A stretch of DNA of 64,000 nucleotides, taken from NCBI GenBank assembly GCA_016699735.1, contig CP065008.1, positions 2,232,001 to 2,296,000 on the forward strand, written 5' to 3'. This DNA is from Alphaproteobacteria bacterium. GTDB taxonomy: Bacteria > Pseudomonadota > Alphaproteobacteria > Micavibrionales > Micavibrionaceae. The position numbers and the translations under genes are program-made. The stretch's first letter is position 1, and each line of letters opens with the position of its first letter. The notes under the pieces are model-generated. The model ran no database searches, was not told the DNA's origin, and saw only the letters and a program-made list of their open reading frames with translations. Below, piece after piece: positions 8,582-15,904 of the stretch.

Positions 8582-8600
8582 AGCGGCCAGAAAGACCGCT
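8582..8600 (-). terminator. Terminator after the histone-like peptide gene
   Basis: A 7 bp GC-rich hairpin (AGCGGTC / GGCCGCT read on the minus strand, one G-U pair) is flanked by T-runs on both sides: 5'-side A-tract 8571-8581 and T-tract 8600-8605. It can act for both strands and lies 25 bases past the stop codon at 8625. Confidence 0.75.
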
Positions 8601-8624
8601 TTTTTAAAGTAAAAGAAGCAAAAA

Positions 8625-8738
8625 CTACTTCTTTTTCTTTGCGGTTTTCTTAGCCGTTTTGGCTTTCGCTGCCGCTTTTTTTGCAGGTTTCTTTGCAGGT
8701 TTCTTTGCAGTTTTTTTAGCTGGTTTTTTTGCAGCCAT
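8625..8738 (-). CDS. Histone H1-like Lys/Ala-rich peptide (37 residues)
   Basis: A 37-residue frame starting at the ATG at 8738 with GGGAGAG ten bases upstream. It is built almost entirely of KKPA, KKTA and KKAA units (17 Lys, 12 Ala, no acidic residue) and ends in four lysines. It resembles the C-terminal tails of eukaryotic histone H1 and of bacterial H1-like proteins such as Hc1 and AlgP, so it probably binds DNA or RNA non-specifically. A longer 96-residue frame overlaps it on the same strand but has no sensible composition. The good ribosome site and clean terminator support a real gene. Confidence 0.75.
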   Translation of the reverse strand: MAAKKPAKKTAKKPAKKPAKKAAAKAKTAKKTAKKKK

Positions 8739-9167
8739 GTTGGTCTCTCCCTTGGGATTGCAGTGTTAGAAAAGTTAGTAAGAATGTGCGAACGCACTTC
8801 GTGTATACTACTGCAAAACATCCAAATAAAAAACATTAAAAATGGCCTGTGGGATTTTTTTTACTGCACTTGTCCACAGATAAAAGACAAAAAAACGCGA
8901 AAAAACGCCAAAATAGGGTGCGTTGTAAAAACTGAAAGTTAGATTTGTACATCAAGCCAAACAATTCCATGCGACTCAGAAAAATCCCTCCGAGTGAATC
9001 GAAGCGGTTTCTGAGAGATGCTTAATAAAACTCAGCATAGTCTTCACTCAAGCTTGATCAGACCGCAAAAAGAACTACATGGACAACAAACCAACCCTAA
9101 AGCTGTCTGCTCGAGAAGAAGCGCCAAAAATTATGAGAGTAGCCCATCAGCCCTATAAACAAGAACC
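8739..9167. other. 429-base stretch without a clear gene
   Basis: This AT-rich stretch holds the promoter side of the histone-like gene and the downstream flank of the pentapeptide gene. A plus-strand frame from 9079 (about 60 codons) overlaps the end of the pentapeptide gene, lacks a ribosome site and is not supported. I see no RNA gene or repeat in it. Confidence 0.4.
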
Positions 9168-10199
9168 TCACAAGACGCTGAGAACAACGGCTTTAAGCGA
9201 AAACAGAAGCAGCGCAAACCCTGCCAAGACAAGCAGGAAACTGGCAAGAGCATAGGCCCGCCCCTGCAACGTTTTGGCAAGATAGACAGGCCGCGGATTC
9301 TTAGCGAGGTAAACCCACTGCGCGATCGAAAACTCCTTGACCTCCTCGGGGCAGCGCAAAGAAAAAAGATACGCTCCTGTAAAAAGAAAAGAGAAGGCGA
9401 TCATAAGCAGATGAACGATAACAGGAGTAATCCCGGCGGCAGAAAACTGAATGGCAGCCTGAGGATCGGCGGACGTCGCCTTGACCGCGGACAAAAGAAG
9501 GAAACACCCAGCAAGACCAAATATGGAGACAGGCATGAGCCGGAGTGAACCTATCCAGCGCAGGTTTTTCCAGTTCAGGCCACCGGGAACGATCATGCTC
9601 TCGGACTGATCGAGCGTGACCGGATGATCGGAAAAATGCGCCAGGTCAAATTTCGTTTTTTCGTCGATACGCGCTCTCTCCCAAGACGTCCCTCCCAAAC
9701 GGGCACTGGCGAAATTGACACCGGAAAGATCTGTATCGGTAAGAATACTGCCGCTAAAATCCGCACCGATAAGCTTTGCCCCGCTAAGGTCAACTCCGCC
9801 GAGGCTGCAGCGGCGAAACACGGTCTCGCCATTCCCCTTGGCACTGCGAAGGCTGCTCCTTTCGTCGAACGAGACGGAATCGAATTCCGCGCCAGCAATA
9901 TTCGAGCCGCTCAGATCGGCACCTGCAAAGCGGGTGCCGCTGAAACGTGAACCGAAAAGATAAGCATCCGAAAGCTTGGCGCCAGACAAAAGCGTAGGAA
10001 AACCGTTATCTGCACTACTGAAATCCACGCGGGAAAGATCAAAGCAGCTAAGATCCATATAACTGAGGTCGGCAGACCGCAAGTCGATACGCCCATCAAC
10101 GAGACGGGCTGCTGCGCCGTTCTTAAAGGCGGACGCCCGATAGGCCTCCCATGCGCTCTTTCCTGATTTCAAGGCATCGAAGGCTTCGGAACTCGGCAT
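9168..10199 (-). CDS. Pentapeptide-repeat protein with C-terminal membrane helices
   Basis: A 343-residue protein. After an N-terminal helix (WEAYRAS) it carries about 25 pentapeptide units of the A(D/N)LXX type between residues 35 and 175 (SADLSYMDLS, GADLSGSNIAGAEF, VDLSGAKLIGADFSG), which fold into a right-handed four-sided beta-helix. The C-terminal third has three predicted membrane helices (about residues 215-240, 255-280 and 315-340). The family is functionally diverse, so no role can be named. The ATG at 10199 has a GGGGGAG site; the frame is open further upstream without one. Confidence 0.8.
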   Translation of the reverse strand: MPSSEAFDALKSGKSAWEAYRASAFKNGAAARLVDGRIDLRSADLSYMDLSCFDLSRVDFSSADNGFPTLLSGAKLSDAYLFGSRFSGTRFAGADLSGSNIAGAEFDSVSFDERSSLRSAKGNGETVFRRCSLGGVDLSGAKLIGADFSGSILTDTDLSGVNFASARLGGTSWERARIDEKTKFDLAHFSDHPVTLDQSESMIVPGGLNWKNLRWIGSLRLMPVSIFGLAGCFLLLSAVKATSADPQAAIQFSAAGITPVIVHLLMIAFSFLFTGAYLFSLRCPEEVKEFSIAQWVYLAKNPRPVYLAKTLQGRAYALASFLLVLAGFALLLFSLKAVVLSVL

Positions 10200-10491
10200 G
10201 GCACTCCCCCACTCTACACAGCAGGACGACAAAGGGATCCGCCGCCCGTTATTTGATACATATATAATGAATACAAACAGCCTACCGCAGTAAATGGAAC
10301 ACTGCCAGTAATTTTTTTCTGGCAAATCAGAAAAAAGCGAGACCGATGGTCAAAAGAAAAAGCCCGCGATAACCACCTGAAGGCGGTTAAAATGATAAAG
10401 AGTAGGAGCTACTAAAAGCCGCAAATGGCTCTTTTTCATAGAAATCAGTTGATGGGAGGGGTATGCTGACCCCAGTTACGGGAGTATCACT

Positions 10492-11058
10492 ATGAAATTC
10501 ATCCTACATTTTACCGCACTCTCTCTTCTGCTTGCCTGCATATCGCGACCGTCTTGGGCAGAAGAAAGCAAGGGCGGGACTAAGATAATGCCCAAGATAG
10601 AAGTAAGACTTTCGGCCGAGATGGAGAAAAAGGAAAAAGTCTTTGCGGATTTGCGTCAAGAACTCACGCAAGAGCAAGACGCCCTGATAACGGAGATGGA
10701 GCAGACCTTTATGTCTACTGTAGAGCCGGAACTGAAAACCTTACAACTGGCTAATGACATAGCGGCGTGCGATCTCTCTGCAAATGAGAAGGAGATAGCC
10801 GGAGCCAAACTGACGGCGTTTAAGAAGCAGAATGAAAACGTCCAGGATAAAATGTGGGATATGTTTGATAGACAATACTACAAGAGGGTTGATTTTATCG
10901 ATCACAACATTCTCAAACAGCACCTCGCTTTAAAATTAAAAATCGCATCGACGACGGCAGCGCAGCTAATTCGACTGCAAGCGGCTCAGACGAAAAGATC
11001 AGAACAATGCGAGAAAGGTATGAATCTATTGGACACTATAAATGTAGGGCAGGAATAA
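10492..11058 (+). CDS. Secreted helical protein, first of two tandem paralogues
   Basis: A 188-residue protein with a signal peptide (about residues 4-22, cleavage after SWA). The mature part is charged and almost wholly helical. The central region (LTQEQDALITEMEQTF to FIDHNILKQHLALK) aligns with the next gene, including a shared Cys-containing segment after a long helix and an F(I/L)D motif before a His or Ser. It ends one base before the next ATG, so the pair is one operon from a duplication. No named family recognised. Confidence 0.65.
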   Translation: MKFILHFTALSLLLACISRPSWAEESKGGTKIMPKIEVRLSAEMEKKEKVFADLRQELTQEQDALITEMEQTFMSTVEPELKTLQLANDIAACDLSANEKEIAGAKLTAFKKQNENVQDKMWDMFDRQYYKRVDFIDHNILKQHLALKLKIASTTAAQLIRLQAAQTKRSEQCEKGMNLLDTINVGQE

Positions 11059-11059
11059 A

Positions 11060-11644
11060 ATGGTGCACATAAGAACAATACCCCTCTTGATCACGACGCT
11101 GACTTTTCTAGTCCTATCTGTGAGTTTTTCCTGCGCACAGGATGCTTTGCCGAACACAGGACCAGAACCTGTTGTAGAGGATAATCCGCAACTGTTGACG
11201 GACGAAATGCAGTCATCGGAGGCCGAATACAGAAAACTGCGTGACTCCCTCACTGACAAGCAAAAAAAACTTCTTGAAACAATGGAAGAGGCCTATCTTG
11301 AGGCTCTGGCGCCGGAAATGGAGATCGCTCGCCTGGGGCTCCAATTAAAATCATGCAAATTCTCAAAGGACGAAAAATCTGAGGCAGCCAGTATCTTCGC
11401 TGCCTACAAGCTTCAAAAAGAAAATGAGCATCAAACGATGGTCTCAGAGGTGGCAAAGAAATATAAAAAGAAAATTAATTTTTTGGACCCAGAAATACTA
11501 AGCACGCACATTGCAACATTGCTCTTTTTCGGCAAACGCGTTTCGATTGATACGCTGAAAGAAGAAATCGCTATGCTAAAAAAGCAGAATTCAGAATCCG
11601 TCTGCGGAGCAGGAAAAGACACGCTCCGTTCATTTTCCCAATAG
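11060..11644 (+). CDS. Secreted helical protein, second of two tandem paralogues
   Basis: A 194-residue protein with a signal peptide ending near SCA (residue 25), which could also be read as a lipobox-like LSVSFSC. The region LTDKQKKLLETMEEAY to FLDPEILSTHIATL parallels the preceding gene in spacing and residue type. The mature protein is helical and charged. Its start lies one base after the upstream stop codon, indicating translational coupling. Function unknown. Confidence 0.65.
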   Translation: MVHIRTIPLLITTLTFLVLSVSFSCAQDALPNTGPEPVVEDNPQLLTDEMQSSEAEYRKLRDSLTDKQKKLLETMEEAYLEALAPEMEIARLGLQLKSCKFSKDEKSEAASIFAAYKLQKENEHQTMVSEVAKKYKKKINFLDPEILSTHIATLLFFGKRVSIDTLKEEIAMLKKQNSESVCGAGKDTLRSFSQ

Positions 11645-11662
11645 ATTTGGAAAAGTGTAACT

Positions 11663-12145
11663 TTACTGCCTGTGCGCTTCCGCGAGATACCCATCAATTT
11701 TGGAAGCCTGATCCGGCTTGGCGACCTTGAGGATGTCCGCAATAACATCATCGGCGCCGGAAGAATAGGAATAAGAGGTCATCGCGCCTTGAGCTTCGGC
11801 AGGAATGCCCGGCCGCAAGGGAGGAACATTCTCTTTCGCCAGACCGTATTCCCCCAAGGTTCGCAAAAATCGATAATTGGCTGAATCACTTCTGCCCGCA
11901 GGAATTTTGGCATCAGGGAATCTCAAGGCATTAGCGATCACTGAAAACTCGCGGTGTTCCAGCATTTTGGCCAATGTGACCAGTTTTCGGACCTGCTCGT
12001 CGCTAAGCTGGTAAGCAGCATTTGTTCCGCCCGCACCACCCTCCGCCGATGGATCAAAGGTCTCCTGAGCCGCCGCTGGAAAAAATCCCCCCGGAATAAT
12101 AGCACAGCAAAAAAACAGCCCCAAAAAGAAGCAGCGCAGGTTCAT
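11663..12145 (-). CDS. Secreted protein of unknown function
   Basis: A 160-residue protein with a signal peptide (hydrophobic core about residues 5-24, cleavage after AAA near residue 26). The mature part begins with a Gly-rich linker, then a helical segment (LSDEQVRKLVTLAKMLEHREF) and a Ser/Tyr-rich stretch. It converges on the tandem paralogues with 18 bases between stop codons. No family recognised. Confidence 0.55.
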   Translation of the reverse strand: MNLRCFFLGLFFCCAIIPGGFFPAAAQETFDPSAEGGAGGTNAAYQLSDEQVRKLVTLAKMLEHREFSVIANALRFPDAKIPAGRSDSANYRFLRTLGEYGLAKENVPPLRPGIPAEAQGAMTSYSYSSGADDVIADILKVAKPDQASKIDGYLAEAHRQ

Positions 12146-12363
12146 TTATCCCCCCAAAAAAGAAAAAGCAAAGCAAACTATAACATAAAACCGTCACAGG
12201 ACTAAGTCCCCGCACCTCCGGTTTTTTCCGCCAACCGGCCAGTTGTACGAAAGAGCGCCTCAGGAATTACAAGGACTTACGCGCCCCGCCCCAGCCCTTT
12301 CTTAGTCCACTCGCCGCCACCGGACTTAGTTCCCTTAGTCCGCACCGGCCAAAAAATAACGGC

Positions 12364-12585
12364 TCAGGCCTCCCCCTGCTTCACACTGCGCGTGAACACC
12401 CTCGCCCGCCGCACCTTCGCGATCCGGTCGGGATGCGCGGCGTAATAACCGACAACCTCCCCCCGCCGCTTGACGATCACGCCCTTATACTCCCCCTCCT
12501 CCAGCAACCGCATATATTGGGAGAGATGCGTCTTGAAATCATGAACGGTCGTAAAGATGAGATCGTTTTTATAGGTGGCGGGCAT
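12364..12585 (-). CDS. Phd/YefM-like antitoxin without an adjacent toxin
   Basis: A 73-residue protein matching the prevent-host-death antitoxin pattern: TTVHDFKTHLSQYMRLLEEGE followed by VIVKRRGEVVGYYA, the helix-strand unit that dimerises and binds the operator. The C-terminal part is short and basic, where antitoxins of this type bind and wrap the toxin. No PIN, RelE or Doc toxin is next to it: downstream is a gap and upstream the divergent TacA/TacT pair begins. It may be an orphan or a solitary regulator. Confidence 0.65.
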   Translation of the reverse strand: MPATYKNDLIFTTVHDFKTHLSQYMRLLEEGEYKGVIVKRRGEVVGYYAAHPDRIAKVRRARVFTRSVKQGEA

Positions 12586-12669
12586 GAAGGGATTATAGGA
12601 ATATAATCACACATAGTCAAGCTTTTTCGCTTCCCCCCGACAATAAAACAGTGACGAAAGCACGCAAAA

Positions 12670-12688
12670 TGTATTACATTGTAATACA
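12670..12688. promoter_or_regulatory. Perfect 19-base palindrome, probable TacA operator
   Basis: TGTATTACA and TGTAATACA form a perfect inverted repeat around a single central T, 27 bases before the tacA-like ATG. Ribbon-helix-helix antitoxins bind such sites to repress their own operon. It also lies about 85 bases upstream of the divergent Phd-like gene, so it could control both. Confidence 0.7.
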
Positions 12689-12714
12689 GAATGACACGCA
12701 AGGAGACGCATAAC

Positions 12715-12990
12715 ATGGCCAGACTCGAAAACAGGGACGACACGATGCAGTTCAGGCTCTCCGCCCATGAAAAGCGGATCATCCGCAAGGCCGCGAGCAG
12801 CAAACACCAGCCGGAATCCAGCTACGCCCGCGAAAGCGTCCTGAAACAGGCGCAGATGGATCTGGCCGATAAGACGGATTACGAAATTCCGGCCAAGGAC
12901 ATGAAAAACTTTCTCGCCGCCCTCGACAAACCCGCAATCAGCAAGACAAAGCTGAAAGCCCTCCTCGCGGATAAAACGATTCTGGACTGA
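12715..12990 (+). CDS. DUF1778/TacA-type ribbon-helix-helix antitoxin
   Basis: A 91-residue protein with an N-terminal ribbon-helix-helix (MQFRLSAHEKRIIRKAAS, then helix to about residue 50), typical of DUF1778 antitoxins, and a C-terminal arm that would neutralise the partner acetyltransferase. The ATG at 12715 has AAGGAG nine bases before it; an ATG at 12691 overlaps the operator region and is not preferred. The GNAT gene follows four bases after the stop codon, the standard TacA-TacT arrangement. Autoregulation through the palindrome at 12670-12688 is likely. Confidence 0.85.
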   Translation: MARLENRDDTMQFRLSAHEKRIIRKAASSKHQPESSYARESVLKQAQMDLADKTDYEIPAKDMKNFLAALDKPAISKTKLKALLADKTILD

Positions 12991-12994
12991 CGAA

Positions 12995-13504
12995 GTGACG
13001 GAAAAACTGGCCGTTGGCCCGCTCCTGAAATCCTCAAAACTCGACGCCTTCAATTCGGGGAAACCCGTCCTCGACGACTGGCTGAAAAAATACGCGTGGC
13101 AAAATCAGGCGGGCGACACCGCCAAAACCTATATCGTGGAGAAGGACGGGCGCGTGGTGGGGTATTACTCTCTGGCCGCCGCCAGTATCAAAGTGGAGGA
13201 ATCGACGGCCCGCATCGCCAGGGGCCAACCGCCACACCGCCCCGTTCCGGTCATCAAGCTCGCCCGTCTCGCCGTGGATGAGCGGATGCAAGGGCAAGGG
13301 CTGGGAAAGGCGCTGTTGAAAGACGCCCTGCTCCGGTGCATCGCCGCCGCCGATGAAATCGCGGCCCGCGCCGTGGTGGTGGACGCGCTGGACGATGACG
13401 TGCGGAAATTCTATTTGAAATACGGCTTCGAATCCGGCCCGGACAAGGAAAACACGCTCATGATCCTGATGAAGGACTTAAGAAAGGCGTATGAGGAGTC
13501 GTAA
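12995..13504 (+). CDS. GNAT acetyltransferase, TacT-type toxin
   Basis: A 169-residue GNAT-fold protein. The acetyl-CoA-binding segment reads RLAVDERMQGQGLGKALL (motif A, QxxGLG), and FYLKYGFE near the C-terminus is the usual motif B. Proteins of this size encoded directly after a DUF1778 gene acetylate the amino group of aminoacyl-tRNA and block translation. It starts at a GTG (12995), four bases behind the antitoxin stop, so translation is coupled. Toxin activity is inferred from family and context. Confidence 0.85.
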   Translation: MTEKLAVGPLLKSSKLDAFNSGKPVLDDWLKKYAWQNQAGDTAKTYIVEKDGRVVGYYSLAAASIKVEESTARIARGQPPHRPVPVIKLARLAVDERMQGQGLGKALLKDALLRCIAAADEIAARAVVVDALDDDVRKFYLKYGFESGPDKENTLMILMKDLRKAYEES

Positions 13505-13527
13505 GCGCCGCACCGTTCGCCCTCCTT

Positions 13528-13553
13528 GTCACCCCCTCGAAAGCGGGGGTCCA
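13528..13553. repeat. REP-like palindrome (CCCCC...GGGGG type)
   Basis: GTCACCCCC and GGGGGTCCAG flank an 8-base loop. This type of short palindrome, with a conserved GTCA head and TCCAG tail, is dispersed in many proteobacterial genomes. It could also slow transcription after the TacT gene. Confidence 0.6.
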
Positions 13554-13733
13554 GAAAAAAAGAAAACACAGAGACTTTTGCCTGTTGGCATCGAAGCAGC
13601 AACGGGCACAGACCCCTTTGCGCCTAAGCGATTCGACAAGCCAGAACCTCAGTAGCCGCCTTTGAATCGCAAAGACGCGAAGCGTTCCGAGCATAAGGCA
13701 ACAGCGTCTCTAAAGTTCGTGTCCACAAAAAAA

Positions 13734-13759
13734 TGGATTCCGGCCTTCGCCGGAATGAC
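13734..13759. repeat. REP-like palindrome (CCGGCCTTCGCCGG core)
   Basis: TGGATTCCGGCCTTCGCCGGAATGAC occurs here and again, identically, at 24356-24381; a degenerate copy lies at 19409-19428. The ATTCCGGC/GCCGGAAT arms form a hairpin. Confidence 0.75.
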
Positions 13760-13908
13760 GGTGGCAAGATAAGGCATAACCATACGCAGGGTTTAGACAC
13801 TGTGGAAAAGGGCGAGACATTTTCCCAAAATATAGCTTTCATGCATAAGAATCGCTCTATACTAAAAAAGTTCTTTATTTGTTCTCAATATTCAACGATG
13901 ATCCTTTC

Positions 13909-14544
13909 ATGAAAAAACTGAAAGAATTGGAGAATTTATATGACGTTCTCGATTACCGGAACGCCTTGGCCGTTCTGCAGGCAACCAACGCGCCGGACTT
14001 TTCCGAACTGATTGAAGCCTTTCTCGCCTTCAGGCTGAGTTTGGAGGATATCCAGAAAAGCGGCGGAAACGAATCCAACATACCGAAGAAGTTCTCCGCC
14101 CTTCTCTCTAAGAAGGGATGCAGAGAAACAAGCATTTCTGGTGATCTTCTGGTGAAATTGAAATCCAAGAGATCGTCAGGAAAAGGGTATGAGCAACAAG
14201 AAGTACTGATTGAAAACTTCTTGGATGGCCATAAGATCGATTTTATAAAGGGGCGTATTGCCTTCGATCTTGAATGGAACAGCAAGGATCAGACATTCGA
14301 CAGAGATCTGTACGCCTTCGCAGCCTTCTATCAGGCCAATATCATCGACGCCGCCGTTCTGGTCACCAGAAGTGAAAGTATGAATGAGATTTTTAAATCG
14401 CTGGGCATAATGGGTAAATACGGAGCAAGCACGACATGGATGGGAAAGTTGGAATACAGGATTAATGCCAATCGCAGCGGGGGCTGCCCGGTTCTGGCCT
14501 TGGGAATAACGCCAAAGCTTATCAAAGACTGGCCAAATAAATAA
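13909..14544 (+). CDS. BglII/BstYI-family type II restriction endonuclease
   Basis: A 211-residue protein whose C-terminal half matches the BglII/BstYI endonuclease family: DFIKGRIAFDLEWNSKD carries acidic residues at the metal site, followed by FDRDLYAFAAFYQ, a conserved helix, then GKYGASTTWMGKL and GGCPVLALGITPKLI. The N-terminal 90 residues are helical. Characterised relatives cut RGATCY or AGATCT as dimers. The start is uncertain: an ATG at 13909 and a TTG at 13879 are both possible and neither has a strong ribosome site. The methyltransferase gene follows 15 bases later, which completes a restriction-modification unit. DNA is more AT-rich than the neighbours, suggesting transfer. Confidence 0.88.
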   Translation: MKKLKELENLYDVLDYRNALAVLQATNAPDFSELIEAFLAFRLSLEDIQKSGGNESNIPKKFSALLSKKGCRETSISGDLLVKLKSKRSSGKGYEQQEVLIENFLDGHKIDFIKGRIAFDLEWNSKDQTFDRDLYAFAAFYQANIIDAAVLVTRSESMNEIFKSLGIMGKYGASTTWMGKLEYRINANRSGGCPVLALGITPKLIKDWPNK

Positions 14545-14559
14545 CATAAGGAATTGAAA

Positions 14560-15183
14560 ATGTTTGAGAGCCTGCAAGGACAAAAGTTTGGAACACTTCT
14601 GGTCGACCCGCCGTGGCAATTTGCCAATCGGACAGGAAAGGTTGCCCCCGAGCACAAAAGGCTCAACAGATACAGCACCATGAATCTTAGCGAAATCTGC
14701 GCTATGCCTGTGAAAACGATCACCGCAGAAAAAGCGCATCTCTACCTGTGGGTTCCCAATGCCCTGCTCAAAGAAGGCTTGCAGGTGATGGACTCGTGGG
14801 GCTTTGAATACAAAACTAACATCATCTGGCAGAAGGTCAGAAAGGACGGAGAGCCGGACGGGCGCGGCGTGGGTTTTTATTTCCGCAACACTACCGAGAT
14901 TTTGCTGTTCGGAATCAAGGGCAAAAACGCCCGGACGCTCAAGCCCGGAAGGTCGCAGGTTAATGTTATTAAAAGCAGAAAACGCGAACACTCTCGTAAA
15001 CCGGACGAGCAATACAAAATTATAGAACAATGCAGTTGGGGTCCGTATCTGGAGTTATTCGCCAGAGGTCCAAGAGAAGGCTGGCACGTCTGGGGCAACC
15101 AGAGCGATGATTACTTCCCGACATGGAAAACATACGCCAACCACTCGCAAAAGGATCAGGAAGAAACGGCAACGGTTTTTTAA
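14560..15183 (+). CDS. MT-A70-family DNA adenine N6-methyltransferase
   Basis: A 207-residue MT-A70 methyltransferase that should protect the host DNA from the adjacent endonuclease. The catalytic DPPW tetrad is at residues 16-19; later segments LYLWVPNALL, FEYKTNIIWQK and YFRNTTEILLFG are the usual MT-A70 core, and RPDEQ-like KPDEQYKIIEQCS and LELFARGPREGW close the domain. The ATG at 14560 has AAGGA seven bases upstream. BglII-type enzymes are often paired with N4-cytosine enzymes, so an adenine methylase partner implies the site contains an adenine protected at N6. Confidence 0.9.
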   Translation: MFESLQGQKFGTLLVDPPWQFANRTGKVAPEHKRLNRYSTMNLSEICAMPVKTITAEKAHLYLWVPNALLKEGLQVMDSWGFEYKTNIIWQKVRKDGEPDGRGVGFYFRNTTEILLFGIKGKNARTLKPGRSQVNVIKSRKREHSRKPDEQYKIIEQCSWGPYLELFARGPREGWHVWGNQSDDYFPTWKTYANHSQKDQEETATVF

Positions 15184-15193
15184 CCGAAGATCT

Positions 15194-15904
15194 CTACTCC
15201 CCCTCACCCATCTCCTTGATCTCGTCATCCATCCTCTTCAACTCCTCTTCCATCACTGGGGACAGCTTAATCTCCTCCGCAGACTTCTCCATCAGGGTCG
15301 GCGGCGCTGGTTCGAACATCAGAGCCAGCGGGTTGAAAAAAATAGACGCCGCAAAAACCGCCCACGTCACGGCCCGCACGGGCAGGCTTTTCTGCGTCAT
15401 GCCCCACATAAACGCGCCGAATAGTGCCCCGGCGCAAAGCATGATCGGCAACCCGATTTGCAAAAGATCGAGCCGCTCCGCCATGCCCATCAGAACGCCC
15501 GGCTCCCGCGTGATAAAATACGGGTCCATGGCCGTCGGCATATGCGGCAAAAAGACAAAAGCCAGCAACATATAAACCCCGAACCCCAGCACGCCGGTCA
15601 TAAAAACATTCAAAAATAGCGCTTGCAGGCTCCGCGCGGAAAAGGGCGGCGCCTCATTAGCAGCCATAATCGTTTGTCCGTTCGCCTTCATGCGGGATCG
15701 CAGAAAGAAAGCCCCCGGCAGCACGCCGAGGATCAGCGCCGCCAGATCGGTGGCCACGCCCGGCTTGTCCCCAAAGATCGACCCAAAGAGCGGGTCAAAG
15801 TTAACCCCCGCGAAGTAAAACCCCCACGCCAGCGCAAACGGCCCGGCCATGATCGCGTAAAAATACAGCGTGGCCTTGAGAAAAGCTTTCGTCAGATCGT
15901 TCAT
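15194..15904 (-). CDS. Polytopic membrane protein, co-transcribed with uvrB
   Basis: A 236-residue membrane protein with about five hydrophobic segments (residues 12-32, 50-66, 93-117, 147-165 and 172-190) and an acidic C-terminal tail (EELKRMDDEIKEMGEGE) in the cytoplasm. Its ATG overlaps the uvrB stop codon by one base (TAATG), so translation is coupled. No family is recognised, and any link with DNA repair is unproven. Confidence 0.65.
   Translation of the reverse strand: MNDLTKAFLKATLYFYAIMAGPFALAWGFYFAGVNFDPLFGSIFGDKPGVATDLAALILGVLPGAFFLRSRMKANGQTIMAANEAPPFSARSLQALFLNVFMTGVLGFGVYMLLAFVFLPHMPTAMDPYFITREPGVLMGMAERLDLLQIGLPIMLCAGALFGAFMWGMTQKSLPVRAVTWAVFAASIFFNPLALMFEPAPPTLMEKSAEEIKLSPVMEEELKRMDDEIKEMGEGE

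Larger units (their letters stand above)
13505..13908. other. Repeat-rich intergenic region before the restriction genes
   Basis: This 404-base stretch holds two REP-like palindromes (13528-13553 and 13734-13759) and an inverted fragment of the 23-24 kb repeat family (13659-13690, GCAAAGACGCGAAGCGTTCC). The last 100 bases are AT-rich and probably hold the promoter of the restriction operon. No gene is visible. Confidence 0.6.

Noticed and set aside
8546..8836. A 96-residue minus-strand open frame in the histone-like gene region
   Set aside because: It overlaps the 37-residue Lys/Ala peptide in another frame and has an unnatural mixture of basic and hydrophobic residues. The shorter frame has the ribosome site and terminator.
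9079..9255. A plus-strand frame beginning MDNKPTLKLS near the pentapeptide gene
   Set aside because: It lacks a ribosome site and lies partly across the opposite-strand gene, so it is more likely a shadow.
12318..12342. CGGACT...AGTCCG inverted repeat before the Phd-like gene's 3' flank
   Set aside because: The stem is only six pairs and lacks a T-tract, so neither a terminator nor an operator can be supported.
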